Assembly: GCF_019393635.1 (NCBI RefSeq)
Contig: NC_057866.1
Span: forward strand, 231,459,359-231,523,358
Length of the DNA: 64,000 nucleotides
DNA from: Dromiciops gliroides
Lineage: Eukaryota; Chordata; Mammalia; Microbiotheria; Microbiotheriidae
Direction of reading: 5' to 3'
Shown one piece after another: positions 44,527 to 56,045 of this stretch; position 1 is the first letter of the stretch, and each line of letters starts with the position of its first letter. A program made the translations under genes and the position numbers. The notes beneath the pieces were generated by a model. That model had not been told where the DNA came from. It saw only the letters and a list, made by a program, of their open reading frames with translations, and made no database searches.

Positions 44527-45655
44527 CTTTTATTTTTAATTTGCAGGAAAAATGCCTGCTCTAGGTAGAATCTCACATAAGTATTTACCAAATAAAACAT
44601 GCAGGGTAAGTGACCTTCTGGAATATGGAAATGCCATTAGCATACATTTTCCCCCTTTTTCCCCAGGCCATGTTCTGCAGGGCACTCATTTCTCCCTCCA
44701 AGAACAGCATAGCTTAGTGATGAGCAAGACTTTTAAATGAGATAACCCAAAGAAAGCACTTTGTGAACCTTAAAGCACTCCATGAATGTTATTATCATCA
44801 TTAATTGGAGGCAGTCACCTGAGTAAGTCGGGTAGCCTTTTCTCTTTGCTTGATGCATTTATTACTCAGGTAACATTTTGTGTTTAGCTGTCTTGCTTAT
44901 GTTATACTTGGTTCGGGTTTTTGCTCTTCTCCTATGATTTGGCTGGTAATGGAAGGAAATTTGTACAGAGCAGTTACCAAGCCAACCATGCTTAGCAGAA
45001 CGCTCAAGCAGTGCAATGCTGCTTAAGTGGCTGTCTCTCCACTTAACTTGTGATTCACCAGCGTGCTGTCATTATCCCCAAGCTGCAGCCCTGTAGACCT
45101 TTAGAAGTAATAGCTTTTCCTGCTGAAACAGTAGTAGCTTCCCAAAGCTGGAGCTGACTTTAGCCAAAAATCATCCTGGGTTTTCCCTGTGGTGCTAAAA
45201 TTAGCCACATGTGACTAATTATCTTCCAGTTGTACTTCTCTGGGTGAATGCTTAAAGAGCATCTCTAAGTGGAGACACCCTCCACCCCAGCTAGATGACT
45301 AGATGATACCCACGGATGGCTTCAGATAGCTGTTGTCTAAGGGAAATATTGTTTTAATCCACATGATCATTTTGAGTCATTGGTAGTGAGAATCCCGATT
45401 TTTCTCTTGAAAGATAATTGTGGCTTTTACATGAAGAGCTAACGGCATCTCAGGCTGATGGGAGGAATAGATTGGAAAGCAACATTGTGGATAGAGAAAT
45501 AAAAGGACAGAGGGTGACAGATGTTTGTCATTAAATGAACATGAGAAGGGGCAGGTTGCGATTGAGGAAAAGGAAGACATCACCTATTAGCTGAGAACCA
45601 AGAAGCAATAGCCATCAGTGTGGGGGATCCTGGAAGAGAGGGATGAGCCCGACAG
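44527..45655. other. Intron 5, unassigned
   Basis: No repeat or exon recognised. Confidence 0.4.
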
Positions 45656-45659
45656 AAGA

Positions 45660-45795
45660 CCAGGAAAGGCAGCATGGTTTGTAATCAGAGGACCTGGATT
45701 CCAATCTTGGTTCAACTTCTTCCTCCCTGTGTGACCTCGAGCAAGTTACATGATCTCCCTGGGCATCCCTTCTAACTCTCAATCTATCATTCCAT
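45660..45795 (+). repeat. MIR-type SINE
   Basis: AGGCAGCATGGTTTGTAATC, AGAGGACCTGGATTCCAATC, GTGTGACCTCGAGCAAGTTA. Confidence 0.75.
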
Positions 45796-46084
45796 GAAAT
45801 GACTGATGCTATAATTTCAGGAACTAACTTGGATTAAAGATGGAGATCTGGTATAGGGCAGGAAACTTTGGTATCTGAGGATCAGTAAGGAGAAAAACAC
45901 TTTATCAAGACAGTCTTTCAGAGATTCCTTCTCCGTTGGTCATCTTGGTGACCTGGCTTTCTACTTGGCCAGTGGTGGTTGGTCAGGCCTGATTTTCAGG
46001 ACCTGTGTCTGCCCTCATTTCCCACAAGAGGGCGTGCTTGCAAAGCTTTTGATTCCCTTCATTTCCCTGCCCTGGAGACTCAGA

Positions 46085-46260
46085 CATCTTAGAATTAAGA
46101 GGACCTTAGAGATTATCTGGTCCAATACCTTCATTTGATCTAGAGAAACTGAGAATTTGAGAAGTTAAGCAAGTTGCCCAGGGCCACACAACTGGTTAGT
46201 GGCTGAATCAGGATTAGAACTCGGGTCTCCTGATTGCTAGGCCACTTTTCTTTCCATGAT
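46085..46260 (-). repeat. MIR3-type SINE
   Basis: AGGACCTTAGAGATTATCTG, AGTTGCCCAGGGCCACACAA, ATTAGAACTCGGGTCTCCTG. Confidence 0.75.
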
Positions 46261-46309
46261 CTCTTTCCTAGGTGTTAACAAAAGGCCGAAATTCAGAATA
46301 GAGAAAGAG

Positions 46310-46450
46310 GATCAGAGAATTATAGGTATAGAGCTGGAAAGGAACTCAGAGGTCAGTGAGGCGATAAGCACATAAGATGGTATTTAAAACCATGTCCTCT
46401 AGACATCAAGCTTAGTGTCCATCCACTGTCAGTTTGCAAAAAAGAATTAG
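46310..46450 (-). repeat. MIR3-like fragment
   Basis: GAGAATTATAGGTATAGAGC, TGGAAAGGAACTCAGAGGTC, then diverged text. Confidence 0.4.
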
Positions 46451-46869
46451 CTATTAGCAGTAAAAAGGCTGAGTTCAGTACTCAAGAATGAACATATTGG
46501 TCTCACAATCTCTTTTGTATGAACATCACTAAAGAAAAGGCACAACACTGACAGTTAATGATAAAAGGAAAGAATTAAGGATTGATGAGTGAAAGAGAAG
46601 CATATTTCAGTGCAAGCTGAGGAAGACATTTAATAACAACGATAACTATTCAACAACAGAATATGACGGCGTGAGCTCCTCTGCATGGAAAGTGTTCACA
46701 CTGAGTTTGTATGTCATCTTTCAGGGAAGAAAATCTTTGTTTGACTGGGATGTTGGATTTGATGAGTCTTTAGGTTCTTTCCAACTCTTAAGATTTTTAT
46801 AATGTTTTAACCTTGGTCATTGAAAAGTGAATGAAGCAAAGAGAAAGGAACAGCAGAAAGAGAAAGATT

Positions 46870-46995
46870 GTGGCTATAGAGAGCTTGAAGAGATTTTAGA
46901 GGTCATCTGGTTCAATTCCCTCATTTTATAGATGAGGGAATTGAGGTTATGGGAGTTGCCCAAGGTCATTTGGGGATCAAGTGGTTTGCTTCCAC
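46870..46995 (-). repeat. MIR3-type SINE
   Basis: TTTTAGAGGTCATCTGGTTC, CATTTTATAGATGAGGGAAT, GGAGTTGCCCAAGGTCATTT. Confidence 0.7.
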
Positions 46996-47131
46996 ATACA
47001 GAGTTTGAGAATGATTAGGCTTTCTGAGAGAAGATAGTGCTTGAGATTATTAGATTAGATAAAAGATTCCAAGATGAATGATGTGAATTCAGTGGGCAAA
47101 TGGTGAATATAGATCACTGGAATTGGTTGAT

Positions 47132-47199
47132 TGGTTTTGTTTTGATTGGTTGATTGGGTCCGTTTTGGTTTTGTTTTGATTGGTTGGTTGGGTCAGTTT
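47132..47199. repeat. Two-copy 34-bp tandem repeat rich in ATTGG
   Basis: Units TGGTTTTGTTTTGATTGGTT + GATTGGGTCCGTTT and the same with GGTTGGGTCAGTTT, 31 of 34 identical. With flanks, 47121-47190 holds five ATTGG (reverse CCAAT) motifs. Confidence 0.9.
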
Positions 47200-47524
47200 T
47201 GTTCCACAGGGGGCTGTAGAAAGTAAGAAGGAAAATACTTGAGTAGGTAGAAATTCTACCTATACCTAAGAATGTATATGGATTTGTGAAGTGTATATAC
47301 ACTACAACTATCTGTATGACCTGGGTAAGTCATTTGATTTCCCTAAATCTCCGGTTCTTCATCTGAAAACCAAACCAAACCAAACAACAAACAAACAAAG
47401 CTGCTGGCTAGATGTCAACTCTAAAGTACCTTTCACTTCTATAATTCTGTGCCTCTGTTATCAGTCCCAAAGGAGTAGACAGTGATATATGTAATCCAAA
47501 ATTACAAACAGGACTGGTAAATGC

Positions 47525-47645
47525 AAAGGGCACTGGAATTGGAGTTGGTGACCCCTGTTTTTAAATTCTGGCACCAGCACTTCCTGTTTTCTTATTTCTA
47601 AAATCTCTAAGGCTCCTTTCAGCTCTGAATCTGGGTATGTCCCTG
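47525..47645 (+). repeat. MIR-type SINE
   Basis: CACTGGAATTGGAGTTGGTG, CTCTAAGGCTCCTTTCAGCT, CTGAATCTGGGTA. Confidence 0.55.
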
Positions 47646-48774
47646 TCTTCTAGTGGTTTAAATTAAAAAGACAATGTCATTATTGTTATTGGTGATGATG
47701 GTGACCTGTGATTTCACTGTTAGGTGAGGAAATTCTTCTAACAATGCAAGTTATAGCACCTTTTCTGTAACTTCTTGTCTTAGTTGCATAGACAAGGGGT
47801 ACCACACTCAAATAGAAAGGGAAGGGGTCCACTAAGCCTGCAAGGATCCTGCAGGGCTGCATATTGACTTAGAAAACCACATATTAACATTATCTGTGTT
47901 CTATTTTGTTTTTATTTATTTTGTTAAATGTTTCCCAGTTACATTTTAATCTCCTTCAGGCCACAGTGCATATTTCAGGCTGCCTGTTTGAGTCTCTAAA
48001 GTAGAGCACAGAAAGGTTAAAACATATACACACACCTATATTTCAGAGGCCAAGAGGATGCAATCTTTTTTCAGTTTTTAGATGAACCAGAGAATTTAAG
48101 CATATCCTACAGATGTGTCAAATCCTCTCACAGACATGGGAACAGATATGGAAGATTTCCATGAATAGAATAAAATGGGGAAAATATACACATACATATA
48201 CACACACACATTCATATATTAATTTTTCTTTTGTGAGTGATGCAGTCTTGCTTTTATTTAATCCATGTTACTCAAGGAAAGACTGGGTTTCTTCTGGCAA
48301 AAGATATTTAAAGAGCATGAAGTTTGTTCCCCTCCAGCCCCACCCCCTCTCAACTCCGATAAAGTGCCAGCTCAGCTGTTATTGCCATACGGGGACTGAT
48401 TAAAGTCCAAATTCTGGCTGGCAGAGAAGGGCAGGGGCACACAGTATGGGAACTGGAAACGAGAATATAAGTTTAGACGCTGACTAAGCTTGAAGAAACG
48501 TGTGTGTCTGGGAACACCACCCACTTCCAGATGTGATTATACAGACAAATGGAAGTTTGGAGGAGGAAATAATATCAAATCTGCTTCAATTGTAGTAGGA
48601 GTTACAGATGTCCTGGCATATTGGCCTTGAGCCTATGGGAAGCTTCAACAGGGCAGCATCTCTCCATTCACATGGTGTATACCTGTAAAGCTCCATGGTT
48701 ACAGGGCAAAGGGAGAAGGCGATTGTAGTTAGAGTTTAGTCATTAACTTGCATTTCTATTTTTGTTCTGTTTAG
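47646..48774. other. Intron 5, 3' part, unassigned
   Basis: A short CA/TA-rich patch at 48183-48212. Otherwise nothing recognised before exon 6. Confidence 0.4.
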
Positions 48775-48861
48775 ACTTGGGAAGATCCTCTTCACAAAGA
48801 CACCACCACCAACTGCTGCGGTGATAATGATCCCATTGATGTTTGCGAAATAGGCTCAAAG
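48775..48861 (+). CDS. PPA2: PPA2 exon 6: metal-binding signature
   Basis: An 87-nt exon (29 codons, phase 0 at both ends) between acceptor TTTAG (ends 48774) and donor GTTTGT (48862). Reads [15 protein letters not shown] then [14 protein letters not shown], residues 160-188. DNDPIDV is the family I pyrophosphatase signature D-x-D-P-x-D; Asp176, Asp178 and Asp181 match yeast D115, D117 and D120, which hold the catalytic metals. Glu184 aligns with human E172, the site of E172K as I recall. The donor has T at +3 and so is weaker than the others. Confidence 0.98.
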
Positions 48862-50015
48862 GTTTGTTCTGTGTAAAGGATTCTTCTGATATCGCCTTGA
48901 TTTATGCAAAAGTTGCTAGGGATTGAGAGGAGGGAGAGGAAGGAGCTTTGGGGTCTTCACCTAGAAGTCAGTTAGGTTGATGGTATTCCATTTTAGCCAG
49001 CAGGAAACGAAACCTTGAGAGGTCAGCCTTGGAGTCCAGCCTCTGACACCTGTTAGCTGTATAATGCTGGGTAGGTCAGTTTGACCTCTCTGAATCCCAG
49101 GCAACTCTTCAGGATGACCAAATGAGGTACCTACCCAGGTGCAGTCACACCTCAGGATCAAGAACCAAAGCATACAGCACACACTCCCACCACACCCCAG
49201 CACTGACACCCTGTGCTGATTGAATATAGTATGGGGCATCACATGGAACATGAAACCAGGAAGAAATAACGCACTGAGATCAAATCACTTTTTGAGTTCT
49301 ATTCTCCACATGTATTAGTATTCTCTCAGTGTAGTCTGCAAATAAGTGATGTAGCTTATCTTTTGCAGGCCCCAAGGGTACTGTTATCACATTGCAGCAT
49401 CCACAGCTTTCTTACTTTGAATGCCTCACTACATGACAGTGAGGTTTTATAAGAGGTAGAGTTTGGGGGCCCATTAGTCACTTAAATGTCTAAACTTTCT
49501 GCACATGAGGTCTAGCATGCTTGAGCTGGTGTGCTCTGATCCTAACACTCATTACCACACATAGGGACAAGTGTTAATGATCATGAAAGCTAAATCAGAC
49601 TGAAGGCCTCTATTTTCCAGTGAGCTATATGGCTTCTGGTCACATTATAAAATTCCTTTAAGACTAGAGAGTTAAGAAAGTAAGAAAGGAGAAATAAATG
49701 CAGTTCAATTGATGGGGACCTCATCAGTAAGAATGGTTTCATTCTTTATATTCACAGGCCAGATCCCTCCTCACTCTTCCCATATTCTCTCCCCCCCCAC
49801 CCCCCAAGGGGGTGCACTGACTGGCATATAGTTAGCACTTGAGTGAGTGTGGGATTGAATAACCCCAAACTACTGAGTCTAAACATGATTTTTTGGTTCT
49901 TTGGGATCCTTTTTCAGGGCTACTCCAAGTTAATAAGTTCATTCAGACCTCTGGGAAGGGTACATGTAAAGAGATATCACCAGGGAGCCAGTTGTTTTCA
50001 ATAATGCCATTTCTG
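48862..50015. other. Intron 6, 5' end, unassigned
   Basis: No PPA2 exon and no named repeat recognised. Confidence 0.45.
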
Positions 50016-50019
50016 TACT

Positions 50020-50240
50020 GAGGCAGCTAGATGGCTAAGTAGATAGAGAACTGAGCCTGGAATCAGGAATATCTGAGTTCAGATTTGGCCTCAGACACTG
50101 TCTGTGTGACCCTGGACAAGTTACTTAACTTCTGTTTGCCTTATTCCATGGAAGAAGAAAATGGCAAACCATTCCAGTCGCTTTGCCAAGAAAACTCCAT
50201 AGGTTGTGTGGTCCATGGGGTCCATCGGAGTAATATCATT
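50020..50240 (+). repeat. MAR1-like CORE-SINE
   Basis: GAGGCAGCTAGATGGCTAAG, GAAAATGGCAAACCATTCCA, GCTTTGCCAAGAAAACTCCA, TCCATGGGGTCCATCGG. Confidence 0.85.
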
Positions 50241-50859
50241 CAGTAACATTCCCTAAGATTATAAGTTGCAGAATAGCTGCTGATCTGTACTGGAATAGGT
50301 GATTTCTTCTTTAGGGAGGGCCTTACACTGAAGAAATCCTGGGTCCAGACTGTAAAACAAAAACTTGATCATTTTAGTCTATTAAAATCCTTCCTCAGTG
50401 CCTCACTGGCATTGGAGATTCTTGAAGGCTGTGCCAGTCAGGTCTAAGTTGGAAAGAATTCAGGTATTGGCCCCTCTATTATTTAACTAAATTGGGAGAG
50501 GTTGATGGTTTGCTGTGGAGTAAGGAGCTCGTTTTGGCCACAGCAACTCCTTTATGCTATCTACTAAGACAAAATCATGGCTTTTGGGAATCATTTGTAT
50601 TTTGTTAATATTAAATTGTTACTAATCGCAGCCTGAGTTGGGTCCTAGTTCTGTGGTGTTTTCATAACTTGAAAGAGTTGTCCTGTGAAATTTAAACACT
50701 TGACAAGTTAACCTGATATATAATAATATTCAATATCAACAAAGTGCCCTTGGTTCTAAGAAAATGTTCTAGATGGAATTTTTATCTTAATCATATAAGG
50801 AATAAATTTTAAAAAAGGAATTCTTTCAAACTTATTTCCAATCTAAAAAATATAATTAG

Positions 50860-50990
50860 ATTGTCAGTTCCTTGAGGACAAGGACTGTGCTTTCAAATTC
50901 TTTTGTGTTCCATATAGAACTTGGTATAGTAATAAGGATATAATAATTGCTTAATAAATACTTCCTTATATACTGACTAGGTTATTGCAA
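50860..50990 (+). repeat. L2/L3 LINE 3' end
   Basis: TTCCTTGAGGACAAGGACTG, TTTGTGTTCCATATAGAACT, TGCTTAATAAATACTTCCTT. Confidence 0.7.
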
Positions 50991-51040
50991 ATAAAATTGC
51001 AATATTTACATTTGCATTAAATGAAGCCTTGTGATGTAAA

Positions 51041-51269
51041 GGGCAATTAGGTGGTAGAATGGATACAGCACCAGGCCTGGAGTCAGGAAAAGGCCCTTCA
51101 AATCTGGCCTCAGACACTTACTTAGCTGTGTGACATGTTTGCCTCAGTTTCCTTAGCTGTAAAATAGCCGGAGAAGAAAATGGCAAACCACTCTAGTATC
51201 TCTGCCAAGAAAACCCGAAATGGGGTCATCAAGAGTTGGACATGACTGAAACGACTGAATGACACCAAC
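51041..51269 (+). repeat. MAR1-like CORE-SINE, near-intact
   Basis: GGGCAATTAGGTGGTAGAAT, CAGTTTCCTTAGCTGTAAAA, TATCTCTGCCAAGAAAACCC, GGACATGACTGAAACGACTG. Flanks GTGATGTAAA (51031) and GTGATATAAA (51271) are a 9-of-10 duplication. Confidence 0.9.
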
Positions 51270-51309
51270 GGTGATATAAAATGCTTAATTTGGAGAGAGG
51301 AAGATGTGG

Positions 51310-51505
51310 GCTCCCATCCAGTTTTAGGCATTTGCTATAAATGTTTAACTAATGTGGACAAATCACTTTTTCAACCTAAGTTTTTTCCTTATCTGTCAGA
51401 TGAGGATAATAACACTAACCTCACAGCGCTGTTATAGACTCATTTGAGATATGTAAATTGCTTTGCAGACTTTAAAGCACAATCGAAATGTCACTATTAT
51501 TACTC
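51310..51505 (+). repeat. MIR-type SINE 3' part
   Basis: TTTCCTTATCTGTCAGATGA, CAGCGCTGTTATAGACTCAT, TAAATTGCTTTGCAGACTTT. Confidence 0.7.
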
Positions 51506-51749
51506 ACACAAAAGGAGGAGGAGAGCAAAGGTTTGGGAATTGAATGTTGTTGCAGAGTACTGCCAGTCATGGGAGAACCCAGTGCCTGGAAAGTACTGAG
51601 GGAACTGTAGAGGAAAAGGGAGATGGGAGTCAGGACCAGTGGGCAATCCTCTGGTGTTCAAGCATCCTAGGAGCCTGGCCACCGTTTTAAGCCATATCCT
51701 ATTCTAAGTTCCCAGCTCCATTAATGAGGGATTCCATCCAAGAGAGGGA

Positions 51750-52345
51750 AGGGAGGTATTCAAACATTCCCATTTTGTTTCTTATAATTATACAATTCAG
51801 TTAAATTTTTTCCCTTTCCACTTATATTTCTGTAGTTGCATATATTGTTCTCCTCTTTATCAGTTCATATGAATCGTGTGCTTCTTTGCATTAGGCATAT
51901 CTTTTATTTCTCATGGTGTAGCAGCATTCTACTCCACGAATGCACTGCAGCTTTTTTAGCCATTCTTCAATAGATGGGCGTCAACTTTGTTTCAAATTCT
52001 TAGCTACCAGAAAAAAAAAATGGTCCTATGAATATTCTGGTGTGTGTGTGTGTGACTGCTGTTTCTGTTTGTTGTCTATGTGACTGCCATTTCTATTTAA
52101 GACTTCCTTGGGACCCATGCCTAGCAGTATAATCACTAGGTCAAAGAGTATGGATATTTTAATAATGTTTTTCAAATTTTTCCAAATTGCTTTCCAGAAT
52201 GGAGAGACCAGTTCACAGTGTCACACACAATGTATTAATTAATGTACCTCTCTACATTTACATAACTGCTGATTATTTCACATTTCTCATTATTAATGAT
52301 TTGGAGCTGTCTTTCATATGTTTGTTAATAGTTTTCAATTCTTCT
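51750..52345 (-). mobile_element. L1 LINE 3' end
   Basis: CTCATGGTGTAGCAGCATTC, TTTTAGCCATTCTTCAATAG, CAAATTGCTTTCCAGAATGG, TCATTATTAATGATTTGGAG. Confidence 0.8.
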
Positions 52346-52364
52346 TTTGATCAACAACATTCCT

Positions 52365-52700
52365 GAAAAGGGCTCATCCATCCTCTGCTTTTACACGTCC
52401 AATGATGGGGAACACACTGTCTCCAGGAACGATCCATTCCATTCTTGGCTGGCTCTAATTTCTGAAAAGTTTGCCTTCTGTGGTCTCTTCTGATTCTGAA
52501 ATCATGTGAAAGTTTCTCTTTTGTTGCTTAAAAATCTGTCCCTCTATAACTTCTACCCATTGCCTCTACTTCTTTCTTCAGAGTTACAGAGAATGCCTAG
52601 TCTCATGTCCATATAATGACTCTTCAGATATTTGATAATAGCTATTGTGTGTCCCTTTTAGTGTTCTGTCTTCTAGGCCAACCATTCCTATTTCCTTTCT
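52365..52700 (-). repeat. CR1/L3 LINE 3' part
   Basis: GATGGGGAACACACTGTCTC, TCCATTCCATTCTTGGCTGG, AACTTCTACCCATTGCCTCT: the reverse complement of CR1-clade 3' text, which reads forward at 63020-63420. Confidence 0.7.
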
Positions 52701-52969
52701 TAACCATTCTTATGACATGTTTTTTTTTTCCCTATCTTTCTCTGTTGTAGTCATTCTCATCTCAACAATCTTAAGTTTGCCTATGTCCCCTTATAATGAA
52801 TTAGAATTAAACATAATGCTTCCAGTAGATTCTTATCAATGTAAAGAGAGCTATGTTGCTGTTTTGTGTATAACCAAAATACACATGTATACATATGTAT
52901 ACATGTATATAACCAAAATACATACATAGTTTAGAATTTCTTTATGTAGTATATTTATGACTATATCAA

Positions 52970-53090
52970 CCGAGAAGCAGCATGGTTTGGCTGATAAAGA
53001 AGTGGCCTCAATCCCAGGCAAACCTAGATTCAAGTATTACCTCCTACATGCTGACTCTGTGACTTTGTGGAGCAAGTCACTTGTCTAATA
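52970..53090 (+). repeat. MIR-type SINE 5' half
   Basis: AAGCAGCATGGTTTGGCTGA, CAAACCTAGATTCAAGTATT, CTGACTCTGTGACTTTGTGG. Confidence 0.75.
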
Positions 53091-53640
53091 CCAATCTCCC
53101 AGTACCACAGGGAAATAAGACTATAAACTCCAGAATGGATCCCAATTTGTATTATAGAAGAAGTTCCTCACCAGCACCATCCTGCACTGATATCACAGGT
53201 CTGGGAAAAAAGAAAAATTCAAAAGTTCAGGTCTATAAACTGTCACTAGAAGAACTTTTTGACCAAAGCTGTTAGGGAGAGTAGGTATTTCAAGCAGTCA
53301 GACCCAAGACCAAAGGGAAATTCTTTGTTTGTTATGAGTCACTTAATTGTGAATAACACTAATGGTGTATTTCTCTCACAGATGTGGCTCTGCGTATTTA
53401 ACCCCTCAAGTCATGTAAAAATGTAGCTGAGTTGGCTAAACCCTGGCCCTTCTGAGTTGGTGCCAAGGAATATGCATTGAGTAATGGGTATTCCCTGTTT
53501 CCCCTTCCCTGCAGAGATGACAGTGGGCTGGGTCTTCAGAGGTCTTTCTCTGGACATTATGGAAACATAGTTATTTTACATCTGAATAGAATAATAATAA
53601 TGCTAACAATAAATATTATAACTCATGTGGATAGTGTTTT
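53091..53640. other. Intron 6, unassigned
   Basis: No element recognised. Confidence 0.4.
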
Positions 53641-53850
53641 CCTTTTATGTTATATGGAGATAATAGATGTACTGCATACCTCACAGACTTTTTGTGAGGA
53701 AAGCATTTTTTTAAGCCTTTTAATCAGTTTGTTCCTTATAGAAACTATTTTTTTTAATCTCTGAGGTGGCATAGCTATGATTATCCCCATTTTATACATG
53801 AGAAAACTGAGACACAAAAAGATTAAATAGCTTTCCTTCTGAATTTTGAT
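53641..53850 (-). repeat. MIR-type SINE
   Basis: ATTATCCCCATTTTATACAT, GAGAAAACTGAGACACAAAA, preceded by an AT-rich diverged part. Confidence 0.55.
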
Positions 53851-54029
53851 GTAAGGAAATTAAATTGGCAGGCAACATTATAGATAGGCTTAGATCTGGA
53901 AGCTTAAATGGAGATTAAGTGGCTCACCTGACATTCCTTCTTCAGTGGCAGAGGCAGGCTATGAGCTTTCTGGCTCCAAGGGACTCTTTTCCTGGCATAG
54001 AATACATCGCTTCTAATAGAATTGGATGC

Positions 54030-54185
54030 ATATATACCATGGGATCAGTAGTCTAGCCCTTTCATGTTACACATGAGGTAGCTGTACCAGGTAAGTGTCA
54101 TTGACCTCTCCAAGGCCAGACATAGTAAGATTCAGGGTCAGGATTTGAACTCCAAATCTAACACTCTTTCCACTGATCCTCACTG
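54030..54185 (-). repeat. MIR/MIR3-type SINE
   Basis: CATGTTACACATGAGGTAGC, CAGGATTTGAACTCCAAATC, ACACTCTTTCCACTGATCC. Confidence 0.6.
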
Positions 54186-54662
54186 GTGTAGTGGCTTGGA
54201 CTTGGTAATTAAGAGGTGACATTTGAGAAGGCAATCATATGGGAAACAAGTAAAAGTAATAAATGTCAATCAACGATTAAGCAACTACCAAGTGCCAGGT
54301 ACAGTGCTAAGTGCTGGGTCACAAAGAAAGGCAAAATAATAACAACAAAACAAAACCCCAAAACAATCCCCACAAACCCGCCCTTGCCTTCAAGGAGCAT
54401 AGTTGCTATTGGGGGAGACCTCAGACAGATAGCTAGGTACATACAAGATGCACGTCAAGTAGTAGCTGCAAGGTAATAGGAAAGGGAAAGACACTGGTAA
54501 TTGGGGACCAGGAAGGGACTCCTGAAGACAAGTGATTTTGAGCTGAATGTTGAAGAAAGCCAAGAAAATGAAAAGGTGGAGATGAGGTCAGAGCATTCTA
54601 GGCAGTTCAAAGGCAAGAAACAGGAGAGTGTCACTTTCAAGGAATAGCAAATAGGCTGTTAT

Positions 54663-54893
54663 GTCGTTGATGAGTCATTTTGATCATGTCTGACTCTTCA
54701 TGACTCCATTTGGGGTTTTCTTGGCAGAGATACTGGAGTGGTTTGCTCTTTCTTTCTCCAGCTCATTTTACAGATGAGGAAACTGAGGCAAACATGGTTA
54801 AATGTCTTGCCCAGGGTCACACAGCTAGTAAATATCTGAGGCCAGATTTGAACTTGGGAAGATGAGTCTCCCTGACTCCAGGCCCAGCTGCCC
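54663..54893 (-). repeat. MAR1-like CORE-SINE
   Basis: CATGTCTGACTCTTCATGAC, CCATTTGGGGTTTTCTTGGC, GATACTGGAGTGGTTTGCTC, CAGATGAGGAAACTGAGGCA, CCAGCTGCCCAAG end. Confidence 0.9.
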
Positions 54894-55055
54894 AAGACTA
54901 TTATGGCTGGATCTCAGTGAATGATGAGGACTAAGGTATAAAAAGAACAGAAATGTAAGGGGGTCCCAGGTTAAGAAGAGTTTTTAATACCAAACAAAGG
55001 AATTTTCTCATAGATCATGAGGTAATTGGAGACCAAAGGTTTTGAAAGATCATCT

Positions 55056-55177
55056 GGGGCAGCTAGGTGGTAAAATAGAACACTCTCCCTGGAGTCAGGA
55101 GCACACTTACTAGCTGCATGAACCTAGGCAAGTAATTTAACCCTGATTGCCTAACAAAAAAAGAAAAATGAAAAAAA
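55056..55177 (+). repeat. WSINE1-type SINE, internally deleted
   Basis: GGGGCAGCTAGGTGGTAAAA, then GGAGTCAGGAGCACACTTAC (the middle is missing), AACCCTGATTGCCTAACAAA. Flanking ATCATCT at 55049 and 55178. Confidence 0.85.
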
Positions 55178-55924
55178 ATCATCTGACAAGATGCAAAATG
55201 GAGGAGGATGGATTAGAGTGAAGAAAGGCTTGAGGCAGGGACTCTATTGAACAGACTATTTCAGTTCTCCAGGAGAGAGGTGATGAGTACTTGAATAAGT
55301 CTGATGGCTGTCCGAGCAGAGGAAGGGCACAGGAAAGATGGTATGATAGAAATGACCAGATGGGCAACAACGTAGGTACAGGCAGGAGGGCAATGTGGGG
55401 TGACAAGTTGAGGACATTGAGTTTGCAAGCCATCTGCCAGGTAACTTGACAGTAGTAGGGAAGTTCAGAAAAGGTGAGGGTTTGGGGGGAAGGATAAGAA
55501 GTTCAGTTTTGAGCATGTTGAGTTTGAGATGGAGACTTCTAGGTGGAGGTGTCCAAGCTTAGGAGAGGCTAGGATTCCATATGACTTCTGGAAAGCCTGT
55601 CATAAAGATGGTAATTTAACCAGTGGGAGCTGACAAGTATGGAGAATGGACAACTTTCATTCTGGAATTCAAGTAGGGACTTCTTTATCTAAAATTTTAA
55701 CCATGAATAAAGGAAGACATAGGAAATAATCTCAAGGGGGGTAGCAGGGTCTAGGGAAAGTTTTCATTCAGATAGAGGAGATTTGAGCGTGTTTGTTTGT
55801 AAGTCATCTGGGAAAGAGCCAATTGTGGAAAAGAGATTGAAGTTAAGAGGTGGACGTGTAGATGTTTTGAATGACTGCTGGAGAAAATTCTTCAAGGAGA
55901 CCATAATCCGCCAGGGTTTGTCAA

Positions 55925-56045
55925 GTATCTACTATGTGTAACCAAGTACTGTGCTGTATTCTAGAGATAGAAAAAGAAACATTCCTTCCCTTTGAAGAAC
56001 CCATAGCTTCCTTGTGGAAAAAAGGAAGAGTACATAAAAAGATAA
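55925..56045 (-). repeat. L2 LINE 3' end
   Basis: GTATCTACTATGTGTAACCA, AGTACTGTGCTGTATTCTAG, TTTGAAGAACCCATAGCTTC. Confidence 0.65.

Larger units (their letters stand above)
54255..55915 (-). mobile_element. L2 LINE, longest copy, with two nested SINEs
   Basis: Antisense L2 in order: CAAGTGCCAGGTACAGTGCT, GCCTTCAAGGAGCATAGTTG, GAGGTCAGAGCATTCTAGGC, AGTCTGATGGCTG, GTTTTGAGCATGTTGAGTTT, AGATGGTAATTTAACCAGTG. About 1.3 kb remains after removing a MAR1 and a WSINE1. Heavily diverged, as expected of an L2. Confidence 0.7.
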
